Positions 52,143 through 59,718 of a DNA stretch of 64,000 nt are shown in pieces. Below the pieces are notes generated by a model that saw only the letters and a list, made by a program, of their open reading frames with translations, had not been told where the DNA came from and did no database searches. Where the stretch lies: assembly GCA_949289575.1 (NCBI GenBank), contig CASEOG010000003.1, positions 434,001 to 498,000 on the forward strand, in the 5' to 3' direction. Position 1 is the stretch's first letter. Each line of letters begins with the position of its first letter. Source of the stretch: an uncultured Spirochaetales bacterium. Its GTDB lineage: Bacteria; Spirochaetota; Spirochaetia; JAFGXN01. The position numbers were made by a program, and so were the translations under genes.

Positions 52143-53231
52143 TTATTTTGAGGCCGAAAGAATCGATTTTGCCAGATTGCCGATTTGTGTATTGTCGATA
52201 ACAGCCGGAATTGTCGTGCCGACTTCGCCGTAAATGAAGAAAGGTACGTTGGCCGAAGAATGCGATGTTTTTGTGTACATTTTATCCGACAGCTGCTCTT
52301 TTGTTTCGCCGTTGTATTGCAGACCGCCCGTTTCGTGATCGGCCGTAACGATAACAATTGTGTTGCCGATTTCCGCCGCTTTTTCGGTAACGGTTCGAAC
52401 GGCGTTATCGTAAGCTTTGACATGTTCGACGGCACTGAAAAGATCGTTGTTGTGGCTGAATTTATCGATGTGGCTTTCTTCAATCATAAGAAAAAATCCG
52501 TTCGGATTTTCGGAAAGTTTATCAAGAGCGGCCGTACAAAGTTCGGCCAGCGTCGGTTTGGTTTCTCCTTTGTTTGTGAGAGGAATTTCTTCGAAAGAAG
52601 CAAAGATTTTGTCCCGGCTCCAATCCAAAGAAGAGAGACTGTCGGCAAAGAAATACGATTTTTCGATTTCGTTTTTCAAAGGGCGGTAACGTTTGATGTT
52701 GGAACCGATGAACAGATTGATACCGCTTTTCAGCTGGTCGGCCAGAATTTCATCCGCATTGTCTCTTCCGGAAGTGTGGGCGGAAAATCCGGCCGGAGTG
52801 GCACCCTCTACCCCTTCGGTTGCGATGATACCGGTAGCCATTTGTAAAGAAACCGCCAGTTCGGTTGCGGATTGGAAGACTTTGCCTTTGTATTGACCGA
52901 CCTGTCCGTTTTTGGTTTTGCTGCCGGTCGCCAGGGCCGTCGCTGCCGCGGCGCTGTCGGTCGGACTCAGCAGAGTGCGCGAATAGGTCGTTACCTCGCC
53001 TTCGGCATCGGCTTTTGCCGTTGTCAGAAACAGTTCGCCGTAAACGGCTTCCGCCGCTTTAATGTGATTAAACCCCATTCCGTCACCGATCATCAGAATC
53101 ACGTTTTGTTTCGGTCCGGTATAGGTTAACGGGGTTACTTCGTCGGGAAGCGTGGAACAGCCGCCGATTAAACCGGCAATCAATACGGCCGCTACGGTAA
53201 AAATCCGTGAAAGTCGGAAATCATTTTTCAT
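52143..53231 (-). CDS. Alkaline phosphatase lipoprotein
   Basis: 362 aa. Lipobox LIGGC (Cys25). Alkaline phosphatase motifs: ILMIGDGMG with the metal Asp50, SPTDSAAAATALATG with catalytic Ser93, MIEESHIDKFSHNND, and TADHETGGL. It would release phosphate from esters at the envelope. AGGAG lies before the ATG at 53229-53231. The promoter carries a dyad between -35 and -10. The two downstream genes (PI-PLC, creD) follow closely. Confidence 0.93.
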   Translation of the reverse strand: MKNDFRLSRIFTVAAVLIAGLIGGCSTLPDEVTPLTYTGPKQNVILMIGDGMGFNHIKAAEAVYGELFLTTAKADAEGEVTTYSRTLLSPTDSAAAATALATGSKTKNGQVGQYKGKVFQSATELAVSLQMATGIIATEGVEGATPAGFSAHTSGRDNADEILADQLKSGINLFIGSNIKRYRPLKNEIEKSYFFADSLSSLDWSRDKIFASFEEIPLTNKGETKPTLAELCTAALDKLSENPNGFFLMIEESHIDKFSHNNDLFSAVEHVKAYDNAVRTVTEKAAEIGNTIVIVTADHETGGLQYNGETKEQLSDKMYTKTSHSSANVPFFIYGEVGTTIPAVIDNTQIGNLAKSILSASK

Positions 53232-53255
53232 GCTAAACTCCTTTTTCTTCTATTT

Positions 53256-53283
53256 ATTATACGGGATTTCCCCGAAAAAGCAA
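53256..53283 (-). promoter_or_regulatory. Phosphatase operon promoter with spacer dyad
   Basis: Minus strand: -35 TTGCTT, 16-nt spacer, perfect -10 TATAAT. The spacer contains CGGG-5 nt-CCCG (53262-53274), a possible operator. A second dyad, TTGACA...TGTCAA, lies at 53336-53359. Confidence 0.6.
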
Positions 53284-53459
53284 GAAAAAGAAGAGATCAA
53301 AAATCAGTCATTATTTGAAATTCGGATTTTAGGTCTTGACAGGGGGAATTCCTTGTCAAAAAAAAGTTTTTCTGTTTTTGATGTAATTTGTTTTGCTCTT
53401 AAAAAACGAACCTTCCTTCAGCTGTTCTTTTTCGGTCTGAAATTTTTATCAGAAGAGCA

Positions 53460-53562
53460 TTGACAGATTTCATAAGGGGGTTTATCATAATCATATAAAG
53501 AGGGTTTTGCAGAGCGTACGGTTTGACTCCGTATTGTGTACTGCAAAAACTCTCTTTTTTTT
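53460..53562 (+). ncRNA. Candidate small RNA 1 (promoter, long hairpin, T8)
   Basis: -35 TTGACA (53460-53465), 17-nt spacer, -10 TATCAT (53483-53488). From about 53495 the transcript would fold on AGAG.GGTTTTGCAG / CTGCAAAAACTCT with an inner TACGG / CCGTA helix, ending in eight T's (53555-53562), about 68 nt in all. The rest of 53284-53459 shows nothing I can name. A minus-strand ORF (53491-53727, 78 codons from GTG) overlaps it, so a protein on the other strand cannot be ruled out. Confidence 0.5.
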
Positions 53563-53636
53563 GACAAATTCGAATAAAATTGCCCGTATTAATCGGTTTG
53601 AGATTGCCGTGTCCGTTGCGGAGTCGGATTTTTCGC

Positions 53637-53790
53637 TTGACAAAGTTTGGTTTCTGTCGTATCCTTCAATCATAAAGGCTCTGTTTCTGTCTTTGACAGT
53701 CTCTAGGGGTCGCGCCCGGCTCCCCACCTTATTTTGAGCTGAGGAGTCATTCGGTCGGAGATTCTCTCCGGCCGTCTTTGTTTATTGTCG
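53637..53790 (+). other. Possible second promoter with hairpins, between sRNA 1 and tRNA-Gly
   Basis: TTGACA (53637-53642), 17-nt spacer, TATCCT (53660-53665). Downstream are a CTGTC-TTT-GACAG hairpin and a 10-bp GC-rich stem (CGGTCGGAGA / TCTCCGGCCG) followed by TCTTTGTTT near 53780. It could be another short RNA or the downstream region of tRNA-Gly on the other strand. Confidence 0.3.
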
Positions 53791-53805
53791 GAAGATTTTT
53801 CGGGA

Positions 53806-53877
53806 AGCGGCTGAGGGGAGTCGAACCCCCGTCACGAGCTTGGGAAGCTCGGGTAATGGCCGTTATACGACAGCCGC
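53806..53877 (-). tRNA. tRNA-Gly (anticodon CCC)
   Basis: Acceptor GCGGCTG / CAGCCGC, anticodon stem CGAGC / GCTCG with loop TTCCCAA, T loop GGTTCGACTCC. Discriminator U, as is usual for Gly. CCA is not encoded. Confidence 0.95.
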
Positions 53878-54019
53878 ATTATTGATCGAACAGCCTATTA
53901 TACTCCGCAAACATTTTGTTTGTCAATCGAAAATCAAAAATTAACCCGTTTGCCGTACGGGGGCGGGGTTAGTATAAAGCGGAGGTTTCCGTTCCCTGTC
54001 CGATTTGTGATTAAAAATA

Positions 54020-54132
54020 TTGACAAATTCCGAAAAGACGATTATTCTGACAGAAGGTTGGGGTTTGATTTTCATTCCGGACTGCCTTGTGTAGGTGGTA
54101 TCCCGTCTGAAAATCAACCTCGACCTTTTTTT
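54020..54132 (+). ncRNA. Candidate small RNA 2 or attenuator before the FMN reductase gene
   Basis: -35 TTGACA (54020-54025), 17-nt spacer, -10 TATTCT (54043-54048). A 19-20-bp arm pair (54055-54074 with 54108-54126, including TTGATTTTCA / TGAAAATCAA) is followed at once by seven T's, then by AAGGA and the reductase ATG at 54145. It fits either a short terminated RNA or a terminator that must be bypassed to express the gene. I recognise no known riboswitch in the loop. The gap 53878-54019 shows nothing else I can name. Confidence 0.55.
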
Positions 54133-54144
54133 AAGGATGGTCGG

Positions 54145-54780
54145 ATGAAAGTATTGATGGTCAACGGAAGTCCTCACGAAAAAGGCTGCACAAACGCCGC
54201 GTTGTCGGTGATTGCCGATACGCTTCGGGAAGAAGGAGTCGAATCGGAAATTTTTTGGATCGGAAACAAACCGCTAACGGGGTGCGTTGCCTGCTTACAC
54301 TGCGCCAAAACCGGCAAATGCGTGTATGACGACTCGGTAAACCGGTTCCGTGAAAAGGCCGCCGAAGCCGATGCTTTCGTTTTCGGTTCGCCTGTCCACT
54401 ACGCGGCTGCGGCCGGCTCGATGGCGTCGTTCATGGACCGGGCCTTTTATTCGGAAAGCGCCGGCAACGGCGGTAAGGCGTTCCGTCACAAGCCGGCCGC
54501 CTGCATTGTCTCGGCCCGCCGGGCGGGCACAACGGCCGCACTCGAGCAGCTGTTCAAATACCCGATGATTCAGCAGATGCCGGTGATTTCCTCCGGATAC
54601 TGGAACATGGTTCACGGCAGCAAACCCGAAGATATTTTCAAAGACGAAGAAGGCATCTGGATTCTGAAAACTCTGGCCCGTAACATGGCCTATTTCCTCA
54701 AATGCCTCGATGCCGGAAAAGCGGCCGGGATTTGTCCGCCGCCGGTTACGGCCAAACCGAAAACAGATTTTGTCAGGTGA
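54145..54780 (+). CDS. NADPH-dependent FMN reductase/flavodoxin-like protein
   Basis: 211 aa. MKVLMVNGSPHEKGCTNAAL is the FMN phosphate-binding start, and FVFGSPVHYAAAAGSMASFMDRAF is the second FMN segment. The Cys-rich CVACLHCAKTGKCVYDD resembles iron-sulfur flavoproteins. It probably reduces flavin, quinones or xenobiotics. The ATG at 54145 has AAGGA 8 nt upstream. A longer frame from 53920 runs through the hairpin and is not supported. Its leader may control transcription (see the feature at 54020). The GH16 gene starts 7 nt after its stop. Confidence 0.92.
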   Translation: MKVLMVNGSPHEKGCTNAALSVIADTLREEGVESEIFWIGNKPLTGCVACLHCAKTGKCVYDDSVNRFREKAAEADAFVFGSPVHYAAAAGSMASFMDRAFYSESAGNGGKAFRHKPAACIVSARRAGTTAALEQLFKYPMIQQMPVISSGYWNMVHGSKPEDIFKDEEGIWILKTLARNMAYFLKCLDAGKAAGICPPPVTAKPKTDFVR

Positions 54781-54787
54781 GGGGAAA

Positions 54788-56197
54788 ATGGAAGCACGAA
54801 AAGTTATAGCAAAAATCATCGTCGGAATTATGGCAGCCGCCTGTTACCAGCCGGAGCCCCGACCCGAAACGGCGGCCGACTGGACCGTAACCCGTGTTTT
54901 TGCCGGACAACAGGACGGACAGGTGACATTATCATGGGCAGATCCCGCCGTGAACGGACTCGAAGGAATCGAAATTCGTGTAAGTGATTTGTCGAAAAAA
55001 ATAATCAGAGAAACAAAGGTACAGGCGGGAGTTCAAACCGCTGTTTTCGGAGATTTACCGAAAGGACAAACTTACGGATTCGCATTGTCGGGGTTCGGCA
55101 CCGGAAGCCGGCAAAATCAGACTGTTATTTATCTGACCGTTTCAACCGTTAAAGCCTTTTTTACGCGGGGGGATGTCCGGGATTTGACAGCCGATTTGAG
55201 CTGGGAAACGGAAAATCTGCTTCCGGGCACAAAAGTGACTTTGGAAACAGATAAAATAACCGATTTACCCGAAACTGTCGGCAGCAGTGCGACTGTCAAT
55301 GTCTCTCCCGGAATGGATTATACGTTCTGCCTGACGGCTGATGACGGTTCCGGAAACGGGGAAACGATTGCCGTCTTTCGGGACAGGTCACTGCTTTTTT
55401 GGGACGATTTCGACGAAACCGGGTCGACAGACGGACCGAATCCCGAAAAATGGAGTAATCCCTATATTGACCTGGAAGGAAGCGGTTCGGCATGGAACAA
55501 CGCTTTGGTTGAAGACTGGTCGATGGTCGATTTTCTGAAAGAAGGCGAAACAACGTTTATCCGATTCAAAGGATCAAAAGAAAACGGAAAGGCCGGGGCT
55601 TCCGGAGTCCAATCGAAGAATCATTTTTATTTTACGTTCGGAAAAATAGAATTCCGCGCCCGTTTAAAAGAAAACAATCCGCAGGGTCATTTTGCCGCAC
55701 TCTGGCTGATGCCGCAAATCAGCGGACGTCCCGACGGTCTTTTCTGGCCGATGGGAGGAGAAATTGACGTTATGGAACATGTCCGCAGGAATTCGCGAAT
55801 TTCCCAGACCGTTCACACCGAAAAGACGTCGGCGGCGCCGTTTTTTGCCGGGGATCCCGTATATATCAACGCGGAAGGAAAAACAAGTTCGATCGGAAGT
55901 TATAAAGACTGGGAAGAATGGCACGTTTTTGCCGTCGAGTGGACGGAGAACGGACTCTTTTGGTATCTGGACGGAAAACATACGAGGACATATAACAAAA
56001 ATATGACAGATCCCGCCTGGTATCCGTTTACGAAAGATTCGGCCTTTTATATTATAATGAATATGGGAGTCGGGCGTTCAACCGATGCCTATCCCGGAGG
56101 GGCCGGAGACGGATTTTACGCCCACATGGATGTCGATTACGTAAAGGTGACGGCGAATAACGATACTGTTCCGCGGGATTGTCCGTATTACAAATAA
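54788..56197 (+). CDS. Glycoside hydrolase family 16 lipoprotein
   Basis: 469 aa. Lipobox IMAAAC (Cys19). A fibronectin type III-like domain (about 32-115, GQVTLSWADPAVNGLEGIEI) precedes a second Ig-like stretch. The GH16 domain covers about 205-469, with the catalytic motif GGEIDVMEHV (Glu325, Asp327, Glu330), HFAALWLMP, and VFAVEWTENGLFWYLDG. It should hydrolyse beta-1,3 or mixed beta-glucans at the cell surface. GAGGGG lies before the ATG. Probably cotranscribed with the FMN reductase gene. Confidence 0.93.
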   Translation: MEARKVIAKIIVGIMAAACYQPEPRPETAADWTVTRVFAGQQDGQVTLSWADPAVNGLEGIEIRVSDLSKKIIRETKVQAGVQTAVFGDLPKGQTYGFALSGFGTGSRQNQTVIYLTVSTVKAFFTRGDVRDLTADLSWETENLLPGTKVTLETDKITDLPETVGSSATVNVSPGMDYTFCLTADDGSGNGETIAVFRDRSLLFWDDFDETGSTDGPNPEKWSNPYIDLEGSGSAWNNALVEDWSMVDFLKEGETTFIRFKGSKENGKAGASGVQSKNHFYFTFGKIEFRARLKENNPQGHFAALWLMPQISGRPDGLFWPMGGEIDVMEHVRRNSRISQTVHTEKTSAAPFFAGDPVYINAEGKTSSIGSYKDWEEWHVFAVEWTENGLFWYLDGKHTRTYNKNMTDPAWYPFTKDSAFYIIMNMGVGRSTDAYPGGAGDGFYAHMDVDYVKVTANNDTVPRDCPYYK

Positions 56198-56207
56198 TCG
56201 TAAAATT

Positions 56208-56933
56208 TTATTTTTCGTCTGCCGTTACGGTGACGGAACCCGAAACGCTGCCGGCCGCTATCACCGGCGAATCGGCAAAGCGGATAACGGCACGGTTGCC
56301 GAAATCTTCGCCGTAAACCGACACAGCCCCGTAACTTTCGGCTTCAACAGAAACTTTTTCTCTCAAACGGATATCGACGTTACCCGATACCGTTTTCAGC
56401 GTGCAGCTTTCCGAGACCTGCGGGCTCAGAGCAATGCGCCCCGAGACCGTTTTGACAGCTGCGTTCCGAAAGGCGGTTTTGCCCAAAAGGCAGTCTCCCG
56501 AGACCGTTTCGAACCGGCCTTCGTCGAAAGAAAGGACGGACCGGCATATCAGACTGATGTTACCGGAGACCGTTTTCAGTGAAACGGAAGAAAAGACAAA
56601 ACTTTCGGGGACAGTCACTTTCACAAATCTCTCTCTAAACGAGGGCCTCCCGAAGAATTTCCCGGCCGCCGAGAAAACAAAAACGTCGTCGGAAAATTCG
56701 AACCGTCCGACCCGTTCTTTTCCCGATAAAAGATATTCGATCCGGAATGAATCGCCCTGTTCGATGATGATGTCCGAAGCAACAGTCGTAATTTCGAGAG
56801 AGCGCGGACAGGAAGAAAATTCCGAGATGACCTCCGAGCGGGGACCGGAGAAGAGAGCGAATAAAAACAGAACAGACAGCAAAACGGCAATCACGCCGAA
56901 AAGAACGGCTGCCGCCGCAGATATTTTTTTCAT
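56208..56933 (-). CDS. DUF4097-type beta-repeat membrane protein
   Basis: 241 aa. One N-terminal helix (VLFGVIAVLLSVLFLFALF) is followed by a beta-helix-like repeat with the period LKTVSGNISL / FETVSGDCLL / VKTVSGRIAL / LKTVSGNVDI. Such DUF4097 proteins are found beside membrane-stress genes in other bacteria, but no such partner is visible here. AAGGAG lies 6 nt before the ATG at 56931-56933. Convergent with the GH16 gene, with a 10-bp gap. Confidence 0.85.
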   Translation of the reverse strand: MKKISAAAAVLFGVIAVLLSVLFLFALFSGPRSEVISEFSSCPRSLEITTVASDIIIEQGDSFRIEYLLSGKERVGRFEFSDDVFVFSAAGKFFGRPSFRERFVKVTVPESFVFSSVSLKTVSGNISLICRSVLSFDEGRFETVSGDCLLGKTAFRNAAVKTVSGRIALSPQVSESCTLKTVSGNVDIRLREKVSVEAESYGAVSVYGEDFGNRAVIRFADSPVIAAGSVSGSVTVTADEK

Positions 56934-56964
56934 CACCGACTCCTTGTATCGATTTTCGAAACAG

Positions 56965-56995
56965 CAAAAAAAAACGGCTTTTCAAAAAGCCGTTT
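56965..56995 (-). terminator. Terminator of tRNA-Val
   Basis: On the minus strand AAACGGCTTTT / AAAAGCCGTTT stem is followed by about nine T's, just after the tRNA. Confidence 0.9.
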
Positions 56996-56996
56996 C

Positions 56997-57070
56997 TGGG
57001 CGGTAGCAGACTTGAACTGCTGACCCCTTGCATGTCAAGCAAGTACTCTAACCAACTGAGCTAACTGCCC
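56997..57070 (-). tRNA. tRNA-Val (anticodon GAC)
   Basis: Acceptor GGGCAGT / ACCGCCC, D arm GCTC / GAGT, anticodon stem CTTGC / GCAAG with loop TTGACAT, T arm AGCAG-TTCAAGT-CTGCT. The acceptor stem has one A-C mismatch at the fifth pair. CCA is not encoded. Confidence 0.92.
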
Positions 57071-57157
57071 TTCTGGGGATACTATATCAGGGCGTTAAAA
57101 AAAAGTCAACATCCCCGCCCGCAAACTTTATTTTATTTAAAGAAAGTTTTGATGAGA

Positions 57158-57185
57158 TTGACATATCAAAGCGAAATGGTATAAT
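57158..57185 (+). promoter_or_regulatory. Promoter of small lipoprotein-gpmI operon
   Basis: Perfect -35 TTGACA, 16-nt spacer, perfect -10 TATAAT (57180-57185), with a leader of about 30 nt carrying GGGAGG. Confidence 0.8.
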
Positions 57186-57221
57186 AAGAAAGTATAAAAT
57201 ATGTTGACAGGGAGGAAAGAT

Positions 57222-57509
57222 ATGAGAAAATTAAAACTGATCGCTCTGATTTCGTTTGTTTTGTTGAGTACGGGATGTATGACGACACCGCAGACGGCAC
57301 AGCCTGTTTTTCCTGTCGGAATTCGTTACGAGGTTTTGGGTCGGGTAACAGTCGGCGGCGGAAGCAAAAAGAACGGATATATCAAACTGATTGAAGAGGC
57401 ACAAAAGAAGTATCCCGAATCGGACGATGTTGTAAACATCCTGGTAGATCGAACCCGGGACGGAAAACGGTATGCCTTAACCGGAATTGCGATTAAATAT
57501 CTTAAATAA
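57222..57509 (+). CDS. Small lipoprotein
   Basis: 95 aa. Signal peptide with lipobox LLSTGC (Cys19). The mature part has YEVLGRVTVGGGSKKNGYIK and KYPESDDVVNILVDR, a pattern I recall from small lipoproteins of treponemes but cannot name. GGGAGG precedes the ATG at 57222. gpmI follows after 19 nt, and the two probably share a promoter. Confidence 0.85.
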   Translation: MRKLKLIALISFVLLSTGCMTTPQTAQPVFPVGIRYEVLGRVTVGGGSKKNGYIKLIEEAQKKYPESDDVVNILVDRTRDGKRYALTGIAIKYLK

Positions 57510-57528
57510 TAATAGAGGCGGAGAAAAA

Positions 57529-59181
57529 ATGGTTGAAGCTTTAAAGAAAAATGAGAAAATGAACAAACGGCGCGGTCCCGTTTTGCTGGTGATTATGGAC
57601 GGCGTCGGTTACGGAAAATACAGTGACGGAGACGCTGTTGCCCACGCAAACATGCCGAATTTGCGGGCTATGGAGGCCGGGTGTCCCCACACAAAACTGA
57701 AAGCCCACGGGCTGGCGGTCGGATTGCCTTCGGATGCCGATATGGGCAATTCGGAAGTCGGTCACAACGCTATGGGTGCCGGCCGGGTTTTTGCGCAGGG
57801 AGCGAAACTGGTTTCGCAGTCAATCGAAAGCCGGGCGCTCTTTAACGGCGAAACGTGGAAAAAACTGATTGCCAATGTGAAAAAAACGGGCGGAACACTT
57901 CACTTTATCGGTTTGATTTCCGACGGAAATGTCCACTCGCATATCGACCACCTGAAAGCGATGCTGAAAGAAGCCAAAGCCGAAGGAGTTGCCAAAGTCC
58001 GCGTTCACGGTCTTTTGGACGGACGCGATGTCGGCGAAACATCGGCATTGGAATATTTCACTCCGATGGAAGAAGAAATGAAAGCGATGAGCGGCAACGG
58101 TTTCGATGCCCGCTTTGCTTCCGGCGGCGGACGTATGGTCATTACGATGGATCGCTACAACGCCAACTGGGACATGGTCCGGCAGGGGTGGGAAACCCAC
58201 GTTCTCGGTGAAGGCCGGCAGTTTGCATCGGCGACCGAAGCCATCGAAACATTGCGTGCGGAAACCGGGAAAATCGACCAGGATTTGCCGGCGTTCGTTA
58301 TTGCCGAAAACGGAAAACCGGTCGGAACTATCGAAGACGGCGACAGCGTCATTCTTTTCAATTTCCGCGGTGACCGTGCCCTCGAAATGACAGCCGCTTT
58401 CGAAAGCGGTGCCGACTTCAACCGCTTTGACCGCAAACGCATTCCGCAGGTCGAATACGCCGGTATGATGGAGTATGACGGCGACTTGCATATTCCCAAA
58501 CAGTATCTGGTGTCGCCTCCGCAAATCGACCGCACTATGGGCGAATATCTGGCAAAAACCGGCGTCCGCAGCTTTGCAATCAGCGAAACACAAAAATACG
58601 GTCACGTGACTTATTTCTTTAACGGAAACAAGCTCGGTAAATTCGACGAAAAACTGGAAACTTACGAAGAAATTCCGTCGGATATTATTCCGTTCGAACA
58701 GAAACCGTTGATGAAGTGTAAAGAAATCACCGACCGTCTGCTCGAAGTGATTCCTTCCGGAGAGTACGATTTTATTCGTGTCAATTATCCGAACGGCGAT
58801 ATGGTCGGACACACCGGTGTCTGGAATGCGGTGATCCAATCGATGGAAGGGCTTGATGTCCAGCTCGGCCGCCTGAAAGAGGCGATCGAAAAAGCCGGCG
58901 GCGTGATGCTGATTACAGCCGATCACGGTAATTCCGACGATATGTTCGAACACGATAAAGCCGGAAATGTGAAGAAAAACAGCGACGGAACACCGAAAGC
59001 CAAGACGGCGCATTCGCTGAATCCGGTGCCGTGCATTCTTTTTGATCCGGAAGCGAAGAATGAATATTCCGCGAAACTGAACGAGGGGTTGGGCATCAGT
59101 TCGATTGCCGCCACCTGTATCAATCTGCTCGGATACGAAGCTCCGGCCGATTACGACAAAAGCGTTCTGAATTTCGAATAA
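57529..59181 (+). CDS. gpmI: 2,3-bisphosphoglycerate-independent phosphoglycerate mutase
   Basis: 550 aa. It interconverts 3- and 2-phosphoglycerate in glycolysis using two metal ions. VLLVIMDGVGYG holds the metal Asp24, and DMGNSEVGHNAMG holds the phosphoserine residue (Ser75). HGLLDGRDVG, FNFRGDRALEM and LITADHGNSDDM complete the active site. The start at 57529 is preceded by GAGGCGGAG; earlier starts in frame overlap the upstream gene. Confidence 0.96.
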   Translation: MVEALKKNEKMNKRRGPVLLVIMDGVGYGKYSDGDAVAHANMPNLRAMEAGCPHTKLKAHGLAVGLPSDADMGNSEVGHNAMGAGRVFAQGAKLVSQSIESRALFNGETWKKLIANVKKTGGTLHFIGLISDGNVHSHIDHLKAMLKEAKAEGVAKVRVHGLLDGRDVGETSALEYFTPMEEEMKAMSGNGFDARFASGGGRMVITMDRYNANWDMVRQGWETHVLGEGRQFASATEAIETLRAETGKIDQDLPAFVIAENGKPVGTIEDGDSVILFNFRGDRALEMTAAFESGADFNRFDRKRIPQVEYAGMMEYDGDLHIPKQYLVSPPQIDRTMGEYLAKTGVRSFAISETQKYGHVTYFFNGNKLGKFDEKLETYEEIPSDIIPFEQKPLMKCKEITDRLLEVIPSGEYDFIRVNYPNGDMVGHTGVWNAVIQSMEGLDVQLGRLKEAIEKAGGVMLITADHGNSDDMFEHDKAGNVKKNSDGTPKAKTAHSLNPVPCILFDPEAKNEYSAKLNEGLGISSIAATCINLLGYEAPADYDKSVLNFE

Positions 59182-59192
59182 TACGAAAGGAA

Positions 59193-59687
59193 ATGCGAAG
59201 ACCGGGGTCCTGTTTTGATTTTCACGGATGTGTTGTTCCCGATATCGAAAGTACCGATAAGTTCGGAGCCATTACCGAGCTTGTCCGTCGGACAGCGGCT
59301 TTCGACGAAGTCAAACAGAACCCGGCTTTCCTCGAGGCGGTTTTCAACCGCGAACGGGAGCGGAGTACCGGTTTCGGTCACGGGGTTGCGGTTGCCCACG
59401 CCAAAACCGAATGTGTCAAACGCATTGAAATCGCTCTCGGTATATCGCATAAAGGGATCGAGTTTGATGCAATCGATCACATGCCGGTCAATCTGCTGTT
59501 TCTGATTTCGACACCGGTTTACAAAGCCGAACATTACCTGAAACTGCTGTCGGTTTTGATGACGGTTATGCGCAATACCGATTTGAGAAGCCGGCTGATG
59601 TCGATGAATGATACGGCGCAGATCGAATCTTTGCTGGATGAAAGGTTCCGCTGCTGTTATAAAGAAAAATGTCCCGATGAAATTTAA
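59193..59687 (+). CDS. PTS EIIA type-2 (PtsN/fructose-like) protein
   Basis: 164 aa. GFGHGVAVAHAKTECVKRIE carries the phosphorylatable His (about His69), and GIEFDAIDHMPVNLLFLIS is typical of the EIIA-2/PtsN domain. It would accept phosphate from HPr, either for sugar uptake or for regulation. No EIIB or EIIC gene is adjacent, which favours a regulatory role. AAAGGAA precedes the ATG. The gene lies 11 nt after gpmI. Confidence 0.9.
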   Translation: MRRPGSCFDFHGCVVPDIESTDKFGAITELVRRTAAFDEVKQNPAFLEAVFNRERERSTGFGHGVAVAHAKTECVKRIEIALGISHKGIEFDAIDHMPVNLLFLISTPVYKAEHYLKLLSVLMTVMRNTDLRSRLMSMNDTAQIESLLDERFRCCYKEKCPDEI

Positions 59688-59717
59688 AAAAGCCGAATCG
59701 CAAGATTCGGCTTTTTT
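59685..59717. terminator. Bidirectional intrinsic terminator
   Basis: AAAAAAGCCGAATC-GCAA-GATTCGGCTTTTTT, a 14-bp stem serving the PTS gene on + and lysA on -. Confidence 0.93.
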
Positions 59718-59718
59718 C

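Noticed and set aside
53491-53727. 78-codon minus-strand protein starting at GTG
   Set aside because: No recognisable family, and it covers a well-formed promoter-hairpin-T-run on the other strand. Kept only as an alternative reading of that region.
54055-54132. FMN riboswitch before a flavin reductase gene
   Set aside because: The element is too short and lacks the six-helix RFN conserved sequences.
53920-54144. 75-codon N-terminal extension of the FMN reductase
   Set aside because: It translates through the promoter and hairpin, has no family similarity and lacks a ribosome site. The ATG at 54145 begins the conserved fold.
58605-58613. Additional parS site at a CACGTG core
   Set aside because: Flanks do not match the TGTTC/GAACA arms, and it lies in gpmI coding sequence. 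The core at 20779 was rejected for the same reason.
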